Source: JANQMY01 sp965228775
GTDB lineage: Bacteria; Pseudomonadota; Alphaproteobacteria; JANQMY01
Assembly (NCBI GenBank): GCA_965228775.1
Contig: OZ245840.1
Location: 4,340,001 to 4,404,000, forward strand
DNA: 64,000 nucleotides
Direction of reading: 5' to 3'
A program made the translations under genes and the position numbers. The notes under the pieces are model-generated. The model saw only the letters and a program-made list of their open reading frames with translations, did no database searches and was not told the DNA's origin. Every line of letters begins with the position of its first letter. Within the stretch, counting starts at the first letter, position 1. Positions 8,001 through 16,596 of this stretch are shown here, one piece after another.

Positions 8001-9636
8001 CGTCATCAGTGCGGGAACAAACGTTGCTGCGATCGGGACAGCCGGAACGGCGGCGCTGGGTGCCGGGAGCTTCACGGGCGGCGGCCTTACGGGCTTCCTC
8101 GACATTTTCAACACAGGCGGTGTTGCCGGAAGGGGAGGGCTTTTTGGCCGTGCGCCGCAAGGCCCGACCATCAACGGAGATCCGTTAGCACCTGGTTTCT
8201 TTGATGCTGGCGGGACGCTTTCAGGTCTAATATCGGGCGCTGGGCAGGGATTTCTTGGCGGGTCTCTTTTGGACGCCTTCGGTGTCGGCCGGAGTAACAC
8301 CGGCTCACAGATTGGGTCGGCGATCGGCGGGATCGCGGGCTCAGCCTTCGGGCCGATCGGGTCCATCATCGGCGGGGGACTGGGTAAATTGGTAGGTGGT
8401 TTGTTCGGTGGGAAGCCGTCAAACAATTCCGCTGGTGGTTTCATTTTCAGTGATGATCTCTCGCGGCCGCAACTGCTCGCCCAAAAGAACAATGTCAATG
8501 TGGCCGCGCGCGACGCCATCTTGGCGGAGGCCTTGCGGCAACTGCGTGAGTTCGAACGCGTCACCGGCGGCGATTTCCTCCGCACGTCGGTGAATGTGGA
8601 TGTGGGCAGCCGCGACGGGATCCGGATCAATCAGGGCGGCCGGAACCTTACCACCGTCAACACATCAGAGCAGGCGGTTGAAGAACTTACGAGCACCATC
8701 CTGAAAGCGTTCGTTTCCGACAATAGCGAGGTGCAAACGTTGGTCCGGGACATGAACGCCGCCGGCCGGTCGCTGGACGAAATCGCATCGGCTGCGGTGT
8801 TCGCGCAGGAAGCGCTTAATCAGACAACTGACGCTGTGACCGAAACCGGGTCTAAGCTGCGGCGCTTCAAAGAGGAGCTGAAATCGCTCGGTGTTGAAGG
8901 GTTGGATACCAAGGTGTTCAATCAGCTCCGTGTCGAATTTGATGACGAAATCCGCCGGGCCATTCTGAATATTCAGGATCCGTTTGCGCTGGCCCTGGAA
9001 GACTTCGACCAAGTGGCGGCACAACGTCTCGCGACAGCTGAGGAGCTGGCCGCCAACATCGCCCAGGTTGAGATGCTGAACGCGCTAGAGCGGCAAGCGA
9101 TCATCGAACGGTTTGCGGATCAAGCCAACGATGCATTGGCCGGAACGTTGGATGATGCGGTTTCGGCCTTCCGGGATGCCCAGCTGAATGCACGGTCGTT
9201 CTACGAGAATTTGATCGACCCGCTGCAGTCGCTGCAAAACCAGATCGTCTTTGGTAATGCCGGCGTCGCGGGCCCGGCTGCACAATTGTCGTTTGCAGAA
9301 GGGCAGTTTCAAGAAGTAGCGGCGGCCGCGCTCCGGGGCGAGCTGAACGCGATCGAGGACCTGCCGTCGATCGGGCAGCAGTTTCTGGATGTGGCGCGGC
9401 AGAATTTTAACTCGGGGCCACAATTCTTCGAAATCGCCAATCGGATCAACGAAACGCTGTCGACGGTCCTGTCAGACGTGGAGGTCCAACGCAATACAGT
9501 CTTTGAGAACTTCGGCATTGAGCTAAGCGATACGATCAACGATCAGACCACCGATCTGTTGGCCGAGCTCCGAAACCTCCGCCAGGCCGTCGATCGGCAA
9601 ACCGCTGTCCTAGAAACCGCTCAGGGGACGAACTAG
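5080..9636 (+). CDS. Tape measure protein
   Basis: At 1518 aa it is the longest gene in the prophage and sets tail length. Residues 1-150 are coiled-coil (EQVNRVQAGAREEYERLARS). Residues about 190-420 carry the TP901/PhageMin-type core (AEVKTVLADKSEIDALGESLKGISTDFG, AAYEIISAGAENAAQATTTLTASN, ATLGVPFQEVVAAIAAITKGG). Hydrophobic stretches around 500-610 (FLTLVELLAISRLTRVFS, VGLALGLLLAPINTAVAGLVVLF) fit the membrane-interacting segment. A Gly-rich region at about 955-1110 includes SLFGGGGGV and GSAIGGIAGSAFGPIGSIIGGGLG. The C-terminus is again helical. It follows the chaperone pair by nine bases, as expected. Confidence 0.93.
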   Translation: MVDRRRLIAEVSIEDNTGQGAQSARRSLAALGQTANESAVAVEQVNRVQAGAREEYERLARSLDPVAQANTRYAEGLRTIERAQRQGVVSATEASRVRDLLQEKTQEAAGSSEKLAKSTGKVADASRKAASATAELAIENTEIKQQFDELNFAARSLAKTVGLLAAGYASFQLAVAGGRDKAKQFETALAEVKTVLADKSEIDALGESLKGISTDFGSLPAEQARAAYEIISAGAENAAQATTTLTASNVLATAGLADLTQSSKTVSGVLNAYSRSAQDATDVTDTLFVGVRQGQTTIRDLGQEIGRVTTLAATLGVPFQEVVAAIAAITKGGVATNEAVTGLVQVFSNVLKPSEQAKEAATALGLEFDSLALRSQGLSGFLQNVSDKAGGSDAVMASLFGSVQGLTQVFTLTGSQADAFALALDAMEDRAGAANEAFRDIADTTEFVERRLQATRTVLSITLGEGSLPALRELKLQLANLFDQRDVRDFARQLGRLVGTGFRVLANILDVVNDNFRLFLTLVELLAISRLTRVFSRLAAAIGAVGGTLAGVGGLVTRFVPILRNLSFGAIASRAALVSLGAAVSGVGLALGLLLAPINTAVAGLVVLFNFRDDIAEWIAAIEDAEIAWRAIGDVLERNILDQLINIVLVTQQIAKSLAPEGGTLDSISKTINNAVAAFEVTQGVNIPFLGLNQGKPFEEAIDPLGFFEAVRKRAQELKAELDGIENSLDGVIGSLSRNREGSLSVGKFADEIAKLRVDTANIEFLTTKVAEGERVFETYALAIDVVDGNFKNLTRSVVDAASANVDAQRALQRAQAQFQLDRDAEFALELSAALSQSFEQYELIIEAQDAVRSGLFETTEEALEFARASQLAREEFQRIDETAAALEQLAIDPLEEFGRNGQQFIVDFWNDFRDRGFDVFGDLGDQLENFGKRLVNDIFATNVLRPILQPLIGAFGNVAAGGGLGSLFGGGGGVISAGTNVAAIGTAGTAALGAGSFTGGGLTGFLDIFNTGGVAGRGGLFGRAPQGPTINGDPLAPGFFDAGGTLSGLISGAGQGFLGGSLLDAFGVGRSNTGSQIGSAIGGIAGSAFGPIGSIIGGGLGKLVGGLFGGKPSNNSAGGFIFSDDLSRPQLLAQKNNVNVAARDAILAEALRQLREFERVTGGDFLRTSVNVDVGSRDGIRINQGGRNLTTVNTSEQAVEELTSTILKAFVSDNSEVQTLVRDMNAAGRSLDEIASAAVFAQEALNQTTDAVTETGSKLRRFKEELKSLGVEGLDTKVFNQLRVEFDDEIRRAILNIQDPFALALEDFDQVAAQRLATAEELAANIAQVEMLNALERQAIIERFADQANDALAGTLDDAVSAFRDAQLNARSFYENLIDPLQSLQNQIVFGNAGVAGPAAQLSFAEGQFQEVAAAALRGELNAIEDLPSIGQQFLDVARQNFNSGPQFFEIANRINETLSTVLSDVEVQRNTVFENFGIELSDTINDQTTDLLAELRNLRQAVDRQTAVLETAQGTN

Positions 9637-9638
9637 AC

Positions 9639-10100
9639 ATGGCAACACAGCTCCTGTTCTCCGATTTCGTCGTGGACAAGCTCGGCAACGGCAACATTGA
9701 TTTCGCGACGGCCGCCTTCAAGTCGGCGCTGTACACCAATGCCTCAAACATCAGCACATCGGTCGAGCTGCAATCCTCGCTGACCGGCGAGGTGGCGGCC
9801 GGAAATGGATACGTGGCCGGCGGCGTCGCGTTGGCGAATGTGCAATGGGTGCCGGATGGCGGGCCCAACGGGCAACGGAAATGGACACATGACCCGGCCG
9901 TCTTTGCTGCGACGACGGGTTCGATCGATGACATCCGGTATGCGGCGGTCTATCTCGTCGCGAGTTCGATAATCATCGGTTATGCCGATTTAAAACCGGA
10001 TTTCGCGACCGAAGGGCCAATCAGCATTCCGGCCGGCAAAGACCTTCAATTGACCGCGCCGGTGACCGGTGTCCTCCGTGGCAAGACGAATAATCCGTAG
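9639..10100 (+). CDS. Phage tail-tip associated protein, unrecognised
   Basis: The 153-aa product begins two bases after the tape measure stop. It starts MATQLLFSDFVVDKLGNGNIDFATAAFKSALYT and looks beta-rich, with FKSALYT, GYVAGGVALANVQWV, DDIRYAAVYLV and SSIIIGYADL as likely strands. This resembles small phage virion proteins that read as a single jelly-roll domain. No catalytic motif is visible. Position between tape measure and the hub-like gene suggests a distal tail or baseplate component. Confidence 0.55.
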   Translation: MATQLLFSDFVVDKLGNGNIDFATAAFKSALYTNASNISTSVELQSSLTGEVAAGNGYVAGGVALANVQWVPDGGPNGQRKWTHDPAVFAATTGSIDDIRYAAVYLVASSIIIGYADLKPDFATEGPISIPAGKDLQLTAPVTGVLRGKTNNP

Positions 10101-11726
10101 ATGGCTCTCGCAAAGTACACGTTGGCGAGGCGTCCTCTTGCGGCGCTGGATCCGGCAGACAGCCAGGCGGTCTTCACGCCGCTGGCCGATCTGCTCGATC
10201 GTTTCGAGAGTGATTACACGGTTCTGGTCACGGTCAAGGTCTATGACAAGGTCAGCAAGGTTGAGACCACGCTTTATCTGGGGTCCGAGGACTTCGTGAA
10301 TCTGCCGACCGATCCCGATCCCAATCGGTTTTGGGCGGGCGACCTGTCACAGCCATTATTCTACCGGGCCAGTCTCTTGAGCTCCGAACGGCTGGCCGGC
10401 CGATTGGAGGCCACATCCGGCTTCGTAGACGTGGTCAATATCCATGGGGCCTATGACGACACGTTGCGCGTCCAGGCGCTGAATGGCCGCGAGGTGGTGG
10501 TTTGGGTGGTGAAACGCGGTGCGTCGTTTGCTGGGGCTGTGAAGGTGTTTCAGGGCGTTGTGGAAACCCGCAATGTCTCGCCGGAAAGCATTCGATTGAA
10601 CGTGCGGTCGCGCACGCGCCTGGCCGAACAGCCTGTCCAGCCAAATGTGTTCGCCGGGACGGGTGGTGTGGAAGGGGGCGCGGATCTCAAAGACAAGCCG
10701 TTGCCGATCTGCATCGGGAAGCCCAGGGGTGTGACACCTGTACGGACCGAGAACGTGAGTGGCCGGCCGACGTACAAGATTTCGGGGACGCCGTTTCTGC
10801 CCATTCAGGGCGATGCCGGGTGCTGGGACAATGGCGTCGCGCTGTTGCGGGCCGCGTCGTTCCCGCCCAGCGCGGGGGAGTATCATGTGGACACGGCCAC
10901 GGGCGTGCTGACCCTGTTCCAGGAACCGAATGGGCAGATCACCATCGATCCGATCGGGTGGGTGCGGAACGGCCAACTGGTTAGCCGCGTCGCGGATATC
11001 ATCTGTGCGCTCTATGAAGACGTGCTGGGTGTGCCGGCGACGGATATTTCGTCCGAGGACGTTGCGGCGATGAACGCGATCGTTCCCTGGGAAGCGCAGG
11101 CGTGGATCGGGTCGGTGGAGAAAACACTGGCCAGTGTGATCGATGAGCTCCACAGGGGATCCGCGAGCTGGGGCTTTTGGGACAATGATTCCGTTTTGCG
11201 GCTGGGCGTGCTGCAGCGGCCGGGTGGGGCGGCGGTCATTCAGATCAGCGATCAGGATGTGCTGGCATCCGATCCCAGCCGGAACCCGCCATCGCTCAAT
11301 CCGCCCGCATGGCAGCACCGGATCAAGTATGCGCGGAACTATACCGTGATGACGGATTTGGAAGGGGCCGGGGTCGACGAGGCGCAACGGTCGTTTATGC
11401 AAGAGGAGTATCGGACGGTCTTGGTGGACGGGGACGCCGGCGATGCCATCAAGGAGGCGTTTCCGGATTCGAAACCGCTGGAGACCATCACTCCATTTGT
11501 AAACCAAACCGATGCCCAGGCGTTCGGCACGCTGTTGCAGGCCGCCATGTCGATCGATGCGTTTCCGGTGGAGCAGCGGGTGAATGCCATCGTGCCCGAG
11601 CTGACGTTCGGATCGCAGATGATCATTGACGATGACAATCTGGGCTTTGTCCAAAAGCGTGCCGGTATCTATGGGATCGAGGTTGACTATGCCCAGGCCG
11701 AAAGCAGGTTTACGGCGCTGGCATGA
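10101..11726 (+). CDS. Tail-tip/baseplate hub-like protein
   Basis: A 541-aa protein starting immediately after the preceding stop. The N-terminal third is beta-rich (YTVLVTVKVYDKV, TLYLGSEDFVNL, DTLRVQALNGREVVVWVVKR, ESIRLNVRSR). Later parts contain a helical linker (VSRVADIICALYEDVLGVPATD) and a second beta segment (SWGFWDNDSVLRLGVLQR). This layout is reminiscent of phage distal-tail/hub proteins that attach the tip to the tube, though no standard family is certain. It overlaps the next gene by ATGA. It probably belongs to the receptor-binding tip assembled on the tape measure. Confidence 0.55.
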   Translation: MALAKYTLARRPLAALDPADSQAVFTPLADLLDRFESDYTVLVTVKVYDKVSKVETTLYLGSEDFVNLPTDPDPNRFWAGDLSQPLFYRASLLSSERLAGRLEATSGFVDVVNIHGAYDDTLRVQALNGREVVVWVVKRGASFAGAVKVFQGVVETRNVSPESIRLNVRSRTRLAEQPVQPNVFAGTGGVEGGADLKDKPLPICIGKPRGVTPVRTENVSGRPTYKISGTPFLPIQGDAGCWDNGVALLRAASFPPSAGEYHVDTATGVLTLFQEPNGQITIDPIGWVRNGQLVSRVADIICALYEDVLGVPATDISSEDVAAMNAIVPWEAQAWIGSVEKTLASVIDELHRGSASWGFWDNDSVLRLGVLQRPGGAAVIQISDQDVLASDPSRNPPSLNPPAWQHRIKYARNYTVMTDLEGAGVDEAQRSFMQEEYRTVLVDGDAGDAIKEAFPDSKPLETITPFVNQTDAQAFGTLLQAAMSIDAFPVEQRVNAIVPELTFGSQMIIDDDNLGFVQKRAGIYGIEVDYAQAESRFTALA

Positions 11727-12493
11727 TCATTGGTGTTGAGAACCAGATCCCGAGCTGTGTGCTGACCCTCGCGGGCTCTGTGCTGAGGCCTGTCAGCCAT
11801 GCAGTGGCGGGCGTGGGTAATCCGTCGCGCGTGAACGGGACGGCTTGGGAGTGCGCGTTCGACCGCCAGCTGGCCGTCACCTGGGGATATGTGGTTCTCA
11901 TCGGGACCAACTTGACGCCGGCGGCGACCTTCCAGCTGACCCTGTCCAACGTCAGCGTTGACGGAACCGACGTCTATGACAGCGGGGCCATCACGGCGGG
12001 CGTGTTGCCAGGCCTGCGCGACGTCTATCACTTCCTGCCGGCGGATGTGCTGGCGCGGTACGGCAAGGTTCGGGTGGCCGATGCGAGCCGGTCCTTTATC
12101 GATGTGGGCGTCCTGGACGGTGGGCGGCCCTGGCGGCCGACACAGGGCGATTCGTCGAGAGACTTTGGCTTCTATGACCGGTCGCTGGTGAAGCGGGCAC
12201 AGTCCGGCCATCAGATCCGGATCAAGCGCGGCCGCGGCCGCCGCGCCCGGGCGGAGCTCGTCTGGAACACCGACGAAGAAATGATGACGAATGCGTTCGA
12301 GCTTGACCGGAAAAAAGGCGCGTCCGGTGGTTTCGTCATGTCGTTTGATCAGGGAACGAACAAACAGAAACTAAGCGCCTATGTGCGGATCGTGAAGTCG
12401 CGTCAGCTTGTACACCATCGCGTGGACCGTGTGCGGAAGGTTTATGAAGTCGAAGAGTTCCTGCAGCGGATCCCGATCGGGGAGAAGATTTGA
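11723..12493 (+). CDS. Phage tail-tip protein A (paralogue of the 13644-14615 gene)
   Basis: The 256-aa product has a beta-rich N-terminal domain including FQLTLSNVSVDGTDVYDSG, then GGRPWRPTQGDSSRDFGFYDRS and a basic patch KRGRGRRARAEL. The C-terminal domain contains MTNAFELDRKKGASGGFVM and VDRVRKVYEVEEFLQRIPI. The same ordered elements occur in the gene at 13644-14615 (LSNVAPLGSDVWDSG, DLWVPPRRERYGRG, AFEIARVAGMTENMVVLLD). The two therefore look like diverged copies. Role is presumed structural at the tail tip; start overlaps the previous stop (ATGA). Confidence 0.6.
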   Translation: MIIGVENQIPSCVLTLAGSVLRPVSHAVAGVGNPSRVNGTAWECAFDRQLAVTWGYVVLIGTNLTPAATFQLTLSNVSVDGTDVYDSGAITAGVLPGLRDVYHFLPADVLARYGKVRVADASRSFIDVGVLDGGRPWRPTQGDSSRDFGFYDRSLVKRAQSGHQIRIKRGRGRRARAELVWNTDEEMMTNAFELDRKKGASGGFVMSFDQGTNKQKLSAYVRIVKSRQLVHHRVDRVRKVYEVEEFLQRIPIGEKI

Positions 12494-12814
12494 ATGGCAA
12501 CGTTGGTAAGTGAAGGAACGGTGGCCGCCATTGTCGGCAGTGATGTGGACGTGGCCGCGTCGGTTTCCGGTAATGTGGAACTCCACCTGGACGTTTCGCC
12601 CTTGCAGTCGGGTGATGTGCTCGTGGTTAAGGTGTTCGACAAGGTGCGGTCCGCGGATGCGGAACAATTGAAGGACAGCCTGACCGTCAACGGTGACATG
12701 TCGCGGCAGATCGTGGAGACCCTCAACTATCGCTCTCTGGGCAATTTGCGCTTTGCCATTCGGCAGACGGCCGGGACCGCGCGGACGCTCAGCTATTCGG
12801 TGCGCCAGCCATGA
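12494..12814 (+). CDS. Small phage structural protein, unrecognised
   Basis: A 106-aa protein whose ATG directly follows the upstream stop. It is predicted all-beta, with alternating hydrophobic strands (GTVAAIVGSDVDVAASV, NVELHLDVSPL, DVLVVKVFDKV, LRFAIRQTAG). No signal peptide, membrane span or catalytic motif is seen. It lies inside the tail-tip block and overlaps the next gene by ATGA, so a minor tail-tip component is likely. No family recognised. Confidence 0.5.
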   Translation: MATLVSEGTVAAIVGSDVDVAASVSGNVELHLDVSPLQSGDVLVVKVFDKVRSADAEQLKDSLTVNGDMSRQIVETLNYRSLGNLRFAIRQTAGTARTLSYSVRQP

Positions 12815-13644
12815 CGAATGCCGCGCTGTGGGGTGGTGTGATGTACGCCCAGGACAAGACGCTATGGACGGATTCGTCCGTGCCTGGCGTGCTTCTGGGG
12901 GCCACGAACAGCAATACGAAGACGCCTTGGGTGGAGGTGTTCGGATCCACGCCCTTTGATGCGCGCGCTATCGTGATGGGGCTTCGGAACCTCAGTTTCG
13001 GCGGTGCGAAGCTCATCGACATTGGGGTGGGTCCTAACAGCGGCAGCGTTGCGACCCTTATCGGCAACATGCTGTTTTCCGTTTGGGTTCAAGGGGATAA
13101 CAGTTTCGAGATCATCATCCCGGTCTTTGTGCCGGCGGGGTCCAAGATCTGGATGCGCCAGCAGGCGGAGATTGCGAATCGCGACATGCGGGCTCGGTTG
13201 CAAGTGATGGGCGGGAACACCCGTTTCGCGTCGCCGTTCCAGCACACCGAAACGCTGGGCTCGAACGTGGGCAACTCCCGGGGTGTGGAGATTGACCCGG
13301 GCGGGTCCGCAAACACCAAGAGCGCATGGGTGGAGCTCGGAACCGCCAGCTATGATTTCGGCGGCCTGATCTACAGTTCGGGCTGCAAGAACGATCCGCC
13401 GAACGCCGCCGGCTTTTCTGCGGACACGTATCACGATATCGGCGCCGGTCCTGACAGTGGCAATGTCCGCCTGTTGGTGCCGGATATCCACATCTACTAT
13501 TCGCAGTATTCGGGGGGCATGCGGCCGCCGGTCTATTGGCCGTGCCATGTGGACGCCGGCGAAAAGGTGTTCGCCCGGATGCAGAATGGTAACACGAATA
13601 TCAGCGAACGGATCTTCACCTCTTCGGTGGTCGGCCTCGCCTGA
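12811..13644 (+). CDS. Phage tail-tip protein with tandem beta-domain repeat
   Basis: The 277-aa protein carries two copies of one motif series. Copy one reads TPWVEVFGSTPFDARAIVM, then DIGVGPNSGSVATLI, PVFVPAGSKIWMRQQ and RARLQVMGG. Copy two reads SAWVELGTASYDFGGLIY, then DIGAGPDSGNVRLLV, PCHVDAGEKVFARMQN and RIFTSSVVG. Each copy is about 120 residues and looks like a beta-sandwich. Such duplicated modules are common in receptor-binding or tail-tip proteins. It sits between the two paralogous tail-tip genes and overlaps both neighbours by one to four bases. Confidence 0.6.
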   Translation: MTNAALWGGVMYAQDKTLWTDSSVPGVLLGATNSNTKTPWVEVFGSTPFDARAIVMGLRNLSFGGAKLIDIGVGPNSGSVATLIGNMLFSVWVQGDNSFEIIIPVFVPAGSKIWMRQQAEIANRDMRARLQVMGGNTRFASPFQHTETLGSNVGNSRGVEIDPGGSANTKSAWVELGTASYDFGGLIYSSGCKNDPPNAAGFSADTYHDIGAGPDSGNVRLLVPDIHIYYSQYSGGMRPPVYWPCHVDAGEKVFARMQNGNTNISERIFTSSVVGLA

Positions 13645-14615
13645 TGTTCTCCGCACCTCCGGCCGTTTTTGGCGCCGTCTTTGTCGGCGAGCCGCTGATC
13701 ATTACCTACTCCACGTCGGAGATCGAGCTGGAGGGTTTCGCCTACACGGTGACGATCGCGGGGTCGATCGAAATCGAGATCCCGCCGTCGGACATCACAC
13801 TGGAAGCGTTTCCGTACATCGTCGGCGGGTCCGCGCTCCAGGGTCAGATCGCCCAGGGCATCGGATGGGAGAGCCATTGGGATGAGGCCGTGCTTACGGC
13901 CGACAACGAGGCCGGGTTCGGGCCGATCGGGAAGACGCAGTCGGATCCGGTTGGGGATCCATTCCAGGCCCTGTCCACATCGGTCACGATCACGGCCGAC
14001 CTTGGCGAAGCGAAGCCGTTCCGCTGTTTGACCTTGCAGGAAACCAACCTGCTCGCCACGGGCACCGCCCGGGTGCAGCTGTCGAACGTGGCGCCGCTTG
14101 GATCGGACGTGTGGGACTCAGGTCCGCAGCAATCGGGTGTGGAAGACGGCTATCCGCATGTGTGGATCGTTTCGCCTGATCAGGAGACCGCCCGTTACAT
14201 CACGTTGACGGTGGAGAACTTGTTCGGTGATCCGCCTTTGATTGGCCGCATCTGGTCCGGTGATCTTTGGGTGCCGCCACGCCGCGAACGGTATGGCCGG
14301 GGGATCGTCTGGGAAGACCTGTCCCGGAAGGTGCGGACGATGGCCGGACAGGATCGTCTGGAGGCAGACAATCTGGTCCGCGCGTTTTCCTTCGGCTGGG
14401 ATTTTCTGCCGGAAGAAACCGGCATGGACACTGCGTTCGAGATCGCGCGTGTCGCCGGCATGACCGAAAACATGGTGGTGCTCCTCGATCGGGAAAACCA
14501 TCCCCAAGAACTCAGCCTGATGGGCATCTTGCGAAAGATGCCGTCTCAGCGTTGGGCGCCCCGCCGCCGGCGGCGCGTGAGTGTCAACTATGAAATCGAA
14601 CAGAGGAAGAAATAG
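13644..14615 (+). CDS. Phage tail-tip protein B (paralogue of the 11723-12493 gene)
   Basis: The product is 323 aa. Its first 60 residues are extra relative to the paralogue and contain an internal echo (EIELEGFAYTVTIAG, then DITLEAFPYIVGG). The rest follows the same order as the 11723 gene: LSNVAPLGSDVWDSG, a WVPPRRERYGRG basic element, DTAFEIARVAGMTENMVVLLD and a C-terminal GILRKMPSQRWAPRR. The A of the previous gene's TGA is the first base of this ATG. Role is inferred as part of the tail tip. Confidence 0.6.
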   Translation: MFSAPPAVFGAVFVGEPLIITYSTSEIELEGFAYTVTIAGSIEIEIPPSDITLEAFPYIVGGSALQGQIAQGIGWESHWDEAVLTADNEAGFGPIGKTQSDPVGDPFQALSTSVTITADLGEAKPFRCLTLQETNLLATGTARVQLSNVAPLGSDVWDSGPQQSGVEDGYPHVWIVSPDQETARYITLTVENLFGDPPLIGRIWSGDLWVPPRRERYGRGIVWEDLSRKVRTMAGQDRLEADNLVRAFSFGWDFLPEETGMDTAFEIARVAGMTENMVVLLDRENHPQELSLMGILRKMPSQRWAPRRRRRVSVNYEIEQRKK

Positions 14616-14618
14616 GCC

Positions 14619-16592
14619 ATGGCTTTGAAAACGCGCGGGAGCGTTGCCGAAACCACAGAATCGTCCGGTGCCGGACCATTCACCCTTAGCGGCACGCGGC
14701 TCGACAAGTACAGCCTCTTGTTTTCCGAGGTGTTCGCCAACAACGATTTCATGGTGGTGCGGATCCAAGAGGGCGACCAAGTCACGACGCCCAAATGGGT
14801 GATCGCGAAGGTTCAATGGACATCCGCGTCCAACCAGCTGGCCGTGATCGAGGTCCTCCGGAACAATACGGGCGGGACCAGCATGCCGACGTTCGACACG
14901 GGTACGAAGGATGTGTTCGTGGTGGAACCGCTGGAATTCTTCCCGGACCTGGCCGCTGGTGACAAGCACAAGAAAATGCGGGTCAACGCCGGCGAAGACG
15001 GTATGGAGATCGTCGCCGATCCGGATCTTGGGGTGAACGCGGCCGATCCGGCAACCAAGCTGGACGGCACCACGGCAGTCAGTCAAGGCGACCAGCATTT
15101 CAACACCACGGTCGATCGGCCGAAGACGCGCACGTCACGCGGCTGGCGGATCGGTGGCATTTTCCAAGAGATCGCCTTGGCGGGCCAGTACCAGACGATT
15201 ACGGCCCTCGTCGCCCTGGACGCGGCGGCGTTGTTCAAGACGGGTGATCAGGCCGAGGTGATGGGGAACGCGGTCAAGGGCGATGCAGGCCTGACACGCG
15301 TTTACGAATGGTCCGCCACGGATGCAAGTGCCGACAACGGCGTGACGGTCTTGCGGCCCACAAGTGGCGACGCATCCACAGGCAATGGCCGCTGGCTGCT
15401 GTTGAGCGCATCGATCGACTACACGATGACGGCTGGCGATGCCACACCATCCGTCGCGCATAAGCGCATCCTGCGCACGGCCGGCGGCACCAACATCACG
15501 GACTTTGACGATGGCTATGAAGGGCAGGAGCTCACGGTCATCTGGGGCGGCGTCAGCACGATCACCATCGAGCACGGCGCAAACATCGCCCTTGCCAACG
15601 GCGCCAATGCCACGCTGACGGCGGCGCTGGCGTCCTTGTCGTTCATCCGGGTGGGAACCACGTGGCACGAAGTGTCGCGGCGTGTGACGGGGACCGATGG
15701 CGGCGGTGGAGGTGGAGGCGGCACGCATGCGGTCTGCGAAGGCCGGCTGACGCTGACGTCGGGCCAGTCCGTTATGACCTCGAATGTGCTGGCGGCAACG
15801 ACGGTCTATTTCGCCAACCACAATGGCAACAACATTGGCCTGTATGACGGAAGCGCCTGGCATGTGGTCCCCTTCTCGGAATTGCCGCTCAACATCAGCG
15901 CGCTCGCGGCAAACACCAATTTCGACATGTTCGTCGATTACAATGGGGGCACGCCGCAGCTGCAGTCGACGGCTTGGACCACAGGGACCGGCCGCGCGAC
16001 GGCGTTGGTGCTCCAAGATGGCGTTTATGTGAAATCGGGCGCTACTGATCAGCGGTATGTGGGGACCATCCGGACCACCGGAACCATCGGCCAATGCGAA
16101 TGGTCGCCGCTCCCTGCACCGGCCCTTGGCGGCTCACATCCGAAACTGTTCGTCTGGAACATGTACAATCGGGTGATGTCTGGCGCGCTGTGCGCAGATT
16201 CCACCGACACCTACAGCTATAATTCGGCGGCGCCGCAACCCAAAAACGACTCTACCAACAACCGGATCAGCTTTGTGGTTGGCCTCGATGGCGGCTTGTT
16301 CGAAGCGGTTGATAACTCGAAGTCGAAAACCAATGGGGTGCTCGACAACACGCGCGCCAATTCCATCGGCTACGACAGCACCACCGCCGCCACACAGCCG
16401 CAATTCGCCGGCGCGGTACAGCCGGCTCAAAACGACGGCGCCAACGCCACATTGTTGGCCCTGGCCGAACAAGGGTTTCACTACGTTCAATCCCTGGAAG
16501 CAGCCGGTGGAACGGGCATTGTCACGTTCTATGGCGATGCAAATGATCCGAACCGTTTCCAAACCGGCATGACCTTTAAGATGGAGATGTAA
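14619..16592 (+). CDS. Tail fibre / receptor-binding protein
   Basis: A 657-aa protein with the start of a tail fibre: MALKTRGSVAETTESSGAGPFTLSG, a beta-rich attachment region (KYSLLFSEVFANNDFMVVRIQEGD), and then repetitive Gly/Thr/Ala-rich segments. A stretch DGGGGGGGGTHAVC at about residue 360 acts as a flexible hinge. The C-terminal 290 residues (LTLTSGQSVMTSN to the end) would form the host-contacting head. It is the last large gene before lysis, the usual fibre position, and is followed by a small protein with a helical tail that may assist it. Ribosome-binding site AGGAAG precedes the ATG. Confidence 0.7.
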   Translation: MALKTRGSVAETTESSGAGPFTLSGTRLDKYSLLFSEVFANNDFMVVRIQEGDQVTTPKWVIAKVQWTSASNQLAVIEVLRNNTGGTSMPTFDTGTKDVFVVEPLEFFPDLAAGDKHKKMRVNAGEDGMEIVADPDLGVNAADPATKLDGTTAVSQGDQHFNTTVDRPKTRTSRGWRIGGIFQEIALAGQYQTITALVALDAAALFKTGDQAEVMGNAVKGDAGLTRVYEWSATDASADNGVTVLRPTSGDASTGNGRWLLLSASIDYTMTAGDATPSVAHKRILRTAGGTNITDFDDGYEGQELTVIWGGVSTITIEHGANIALANGANATLTAALASLSFIRVGTTWHEVSRRVTGTDGGGGGGGGTHAVCEGRLTLTSGQSVMTSNVLAATTVYFANHNGNNIGLYDGSAWHVVPFSELPLNISALAANTNFDMFVDYNGGTPQLQSTAWTTGTGRATALVLQDGVYVKSGATDQRYVGTIRTTGTIGQCEWSPLPAPALGGSHPKLFVWNMYNRVMSGALCADSTDTYSYNSAAPQPKNDSTNNRISFVVGLDGGLFEAVDNSKSKTNGVLDNTRANSIGYDSTTAATQPQFAGAVQPAQNDGANATLLALAEQGFHYVQSLEAAGGTGIVTFYGDANDPNRFQTGMTFKMEM

Positions 16593-16596
16593 CATC

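Noticed and set aside
12862..14615. Long minus-strand open frames opposite the tail genes
   Set aside because: They are His/Arg/Pro-rich complements of the GC-rich plus-strand tail genes and have no domain or coupling of their own.
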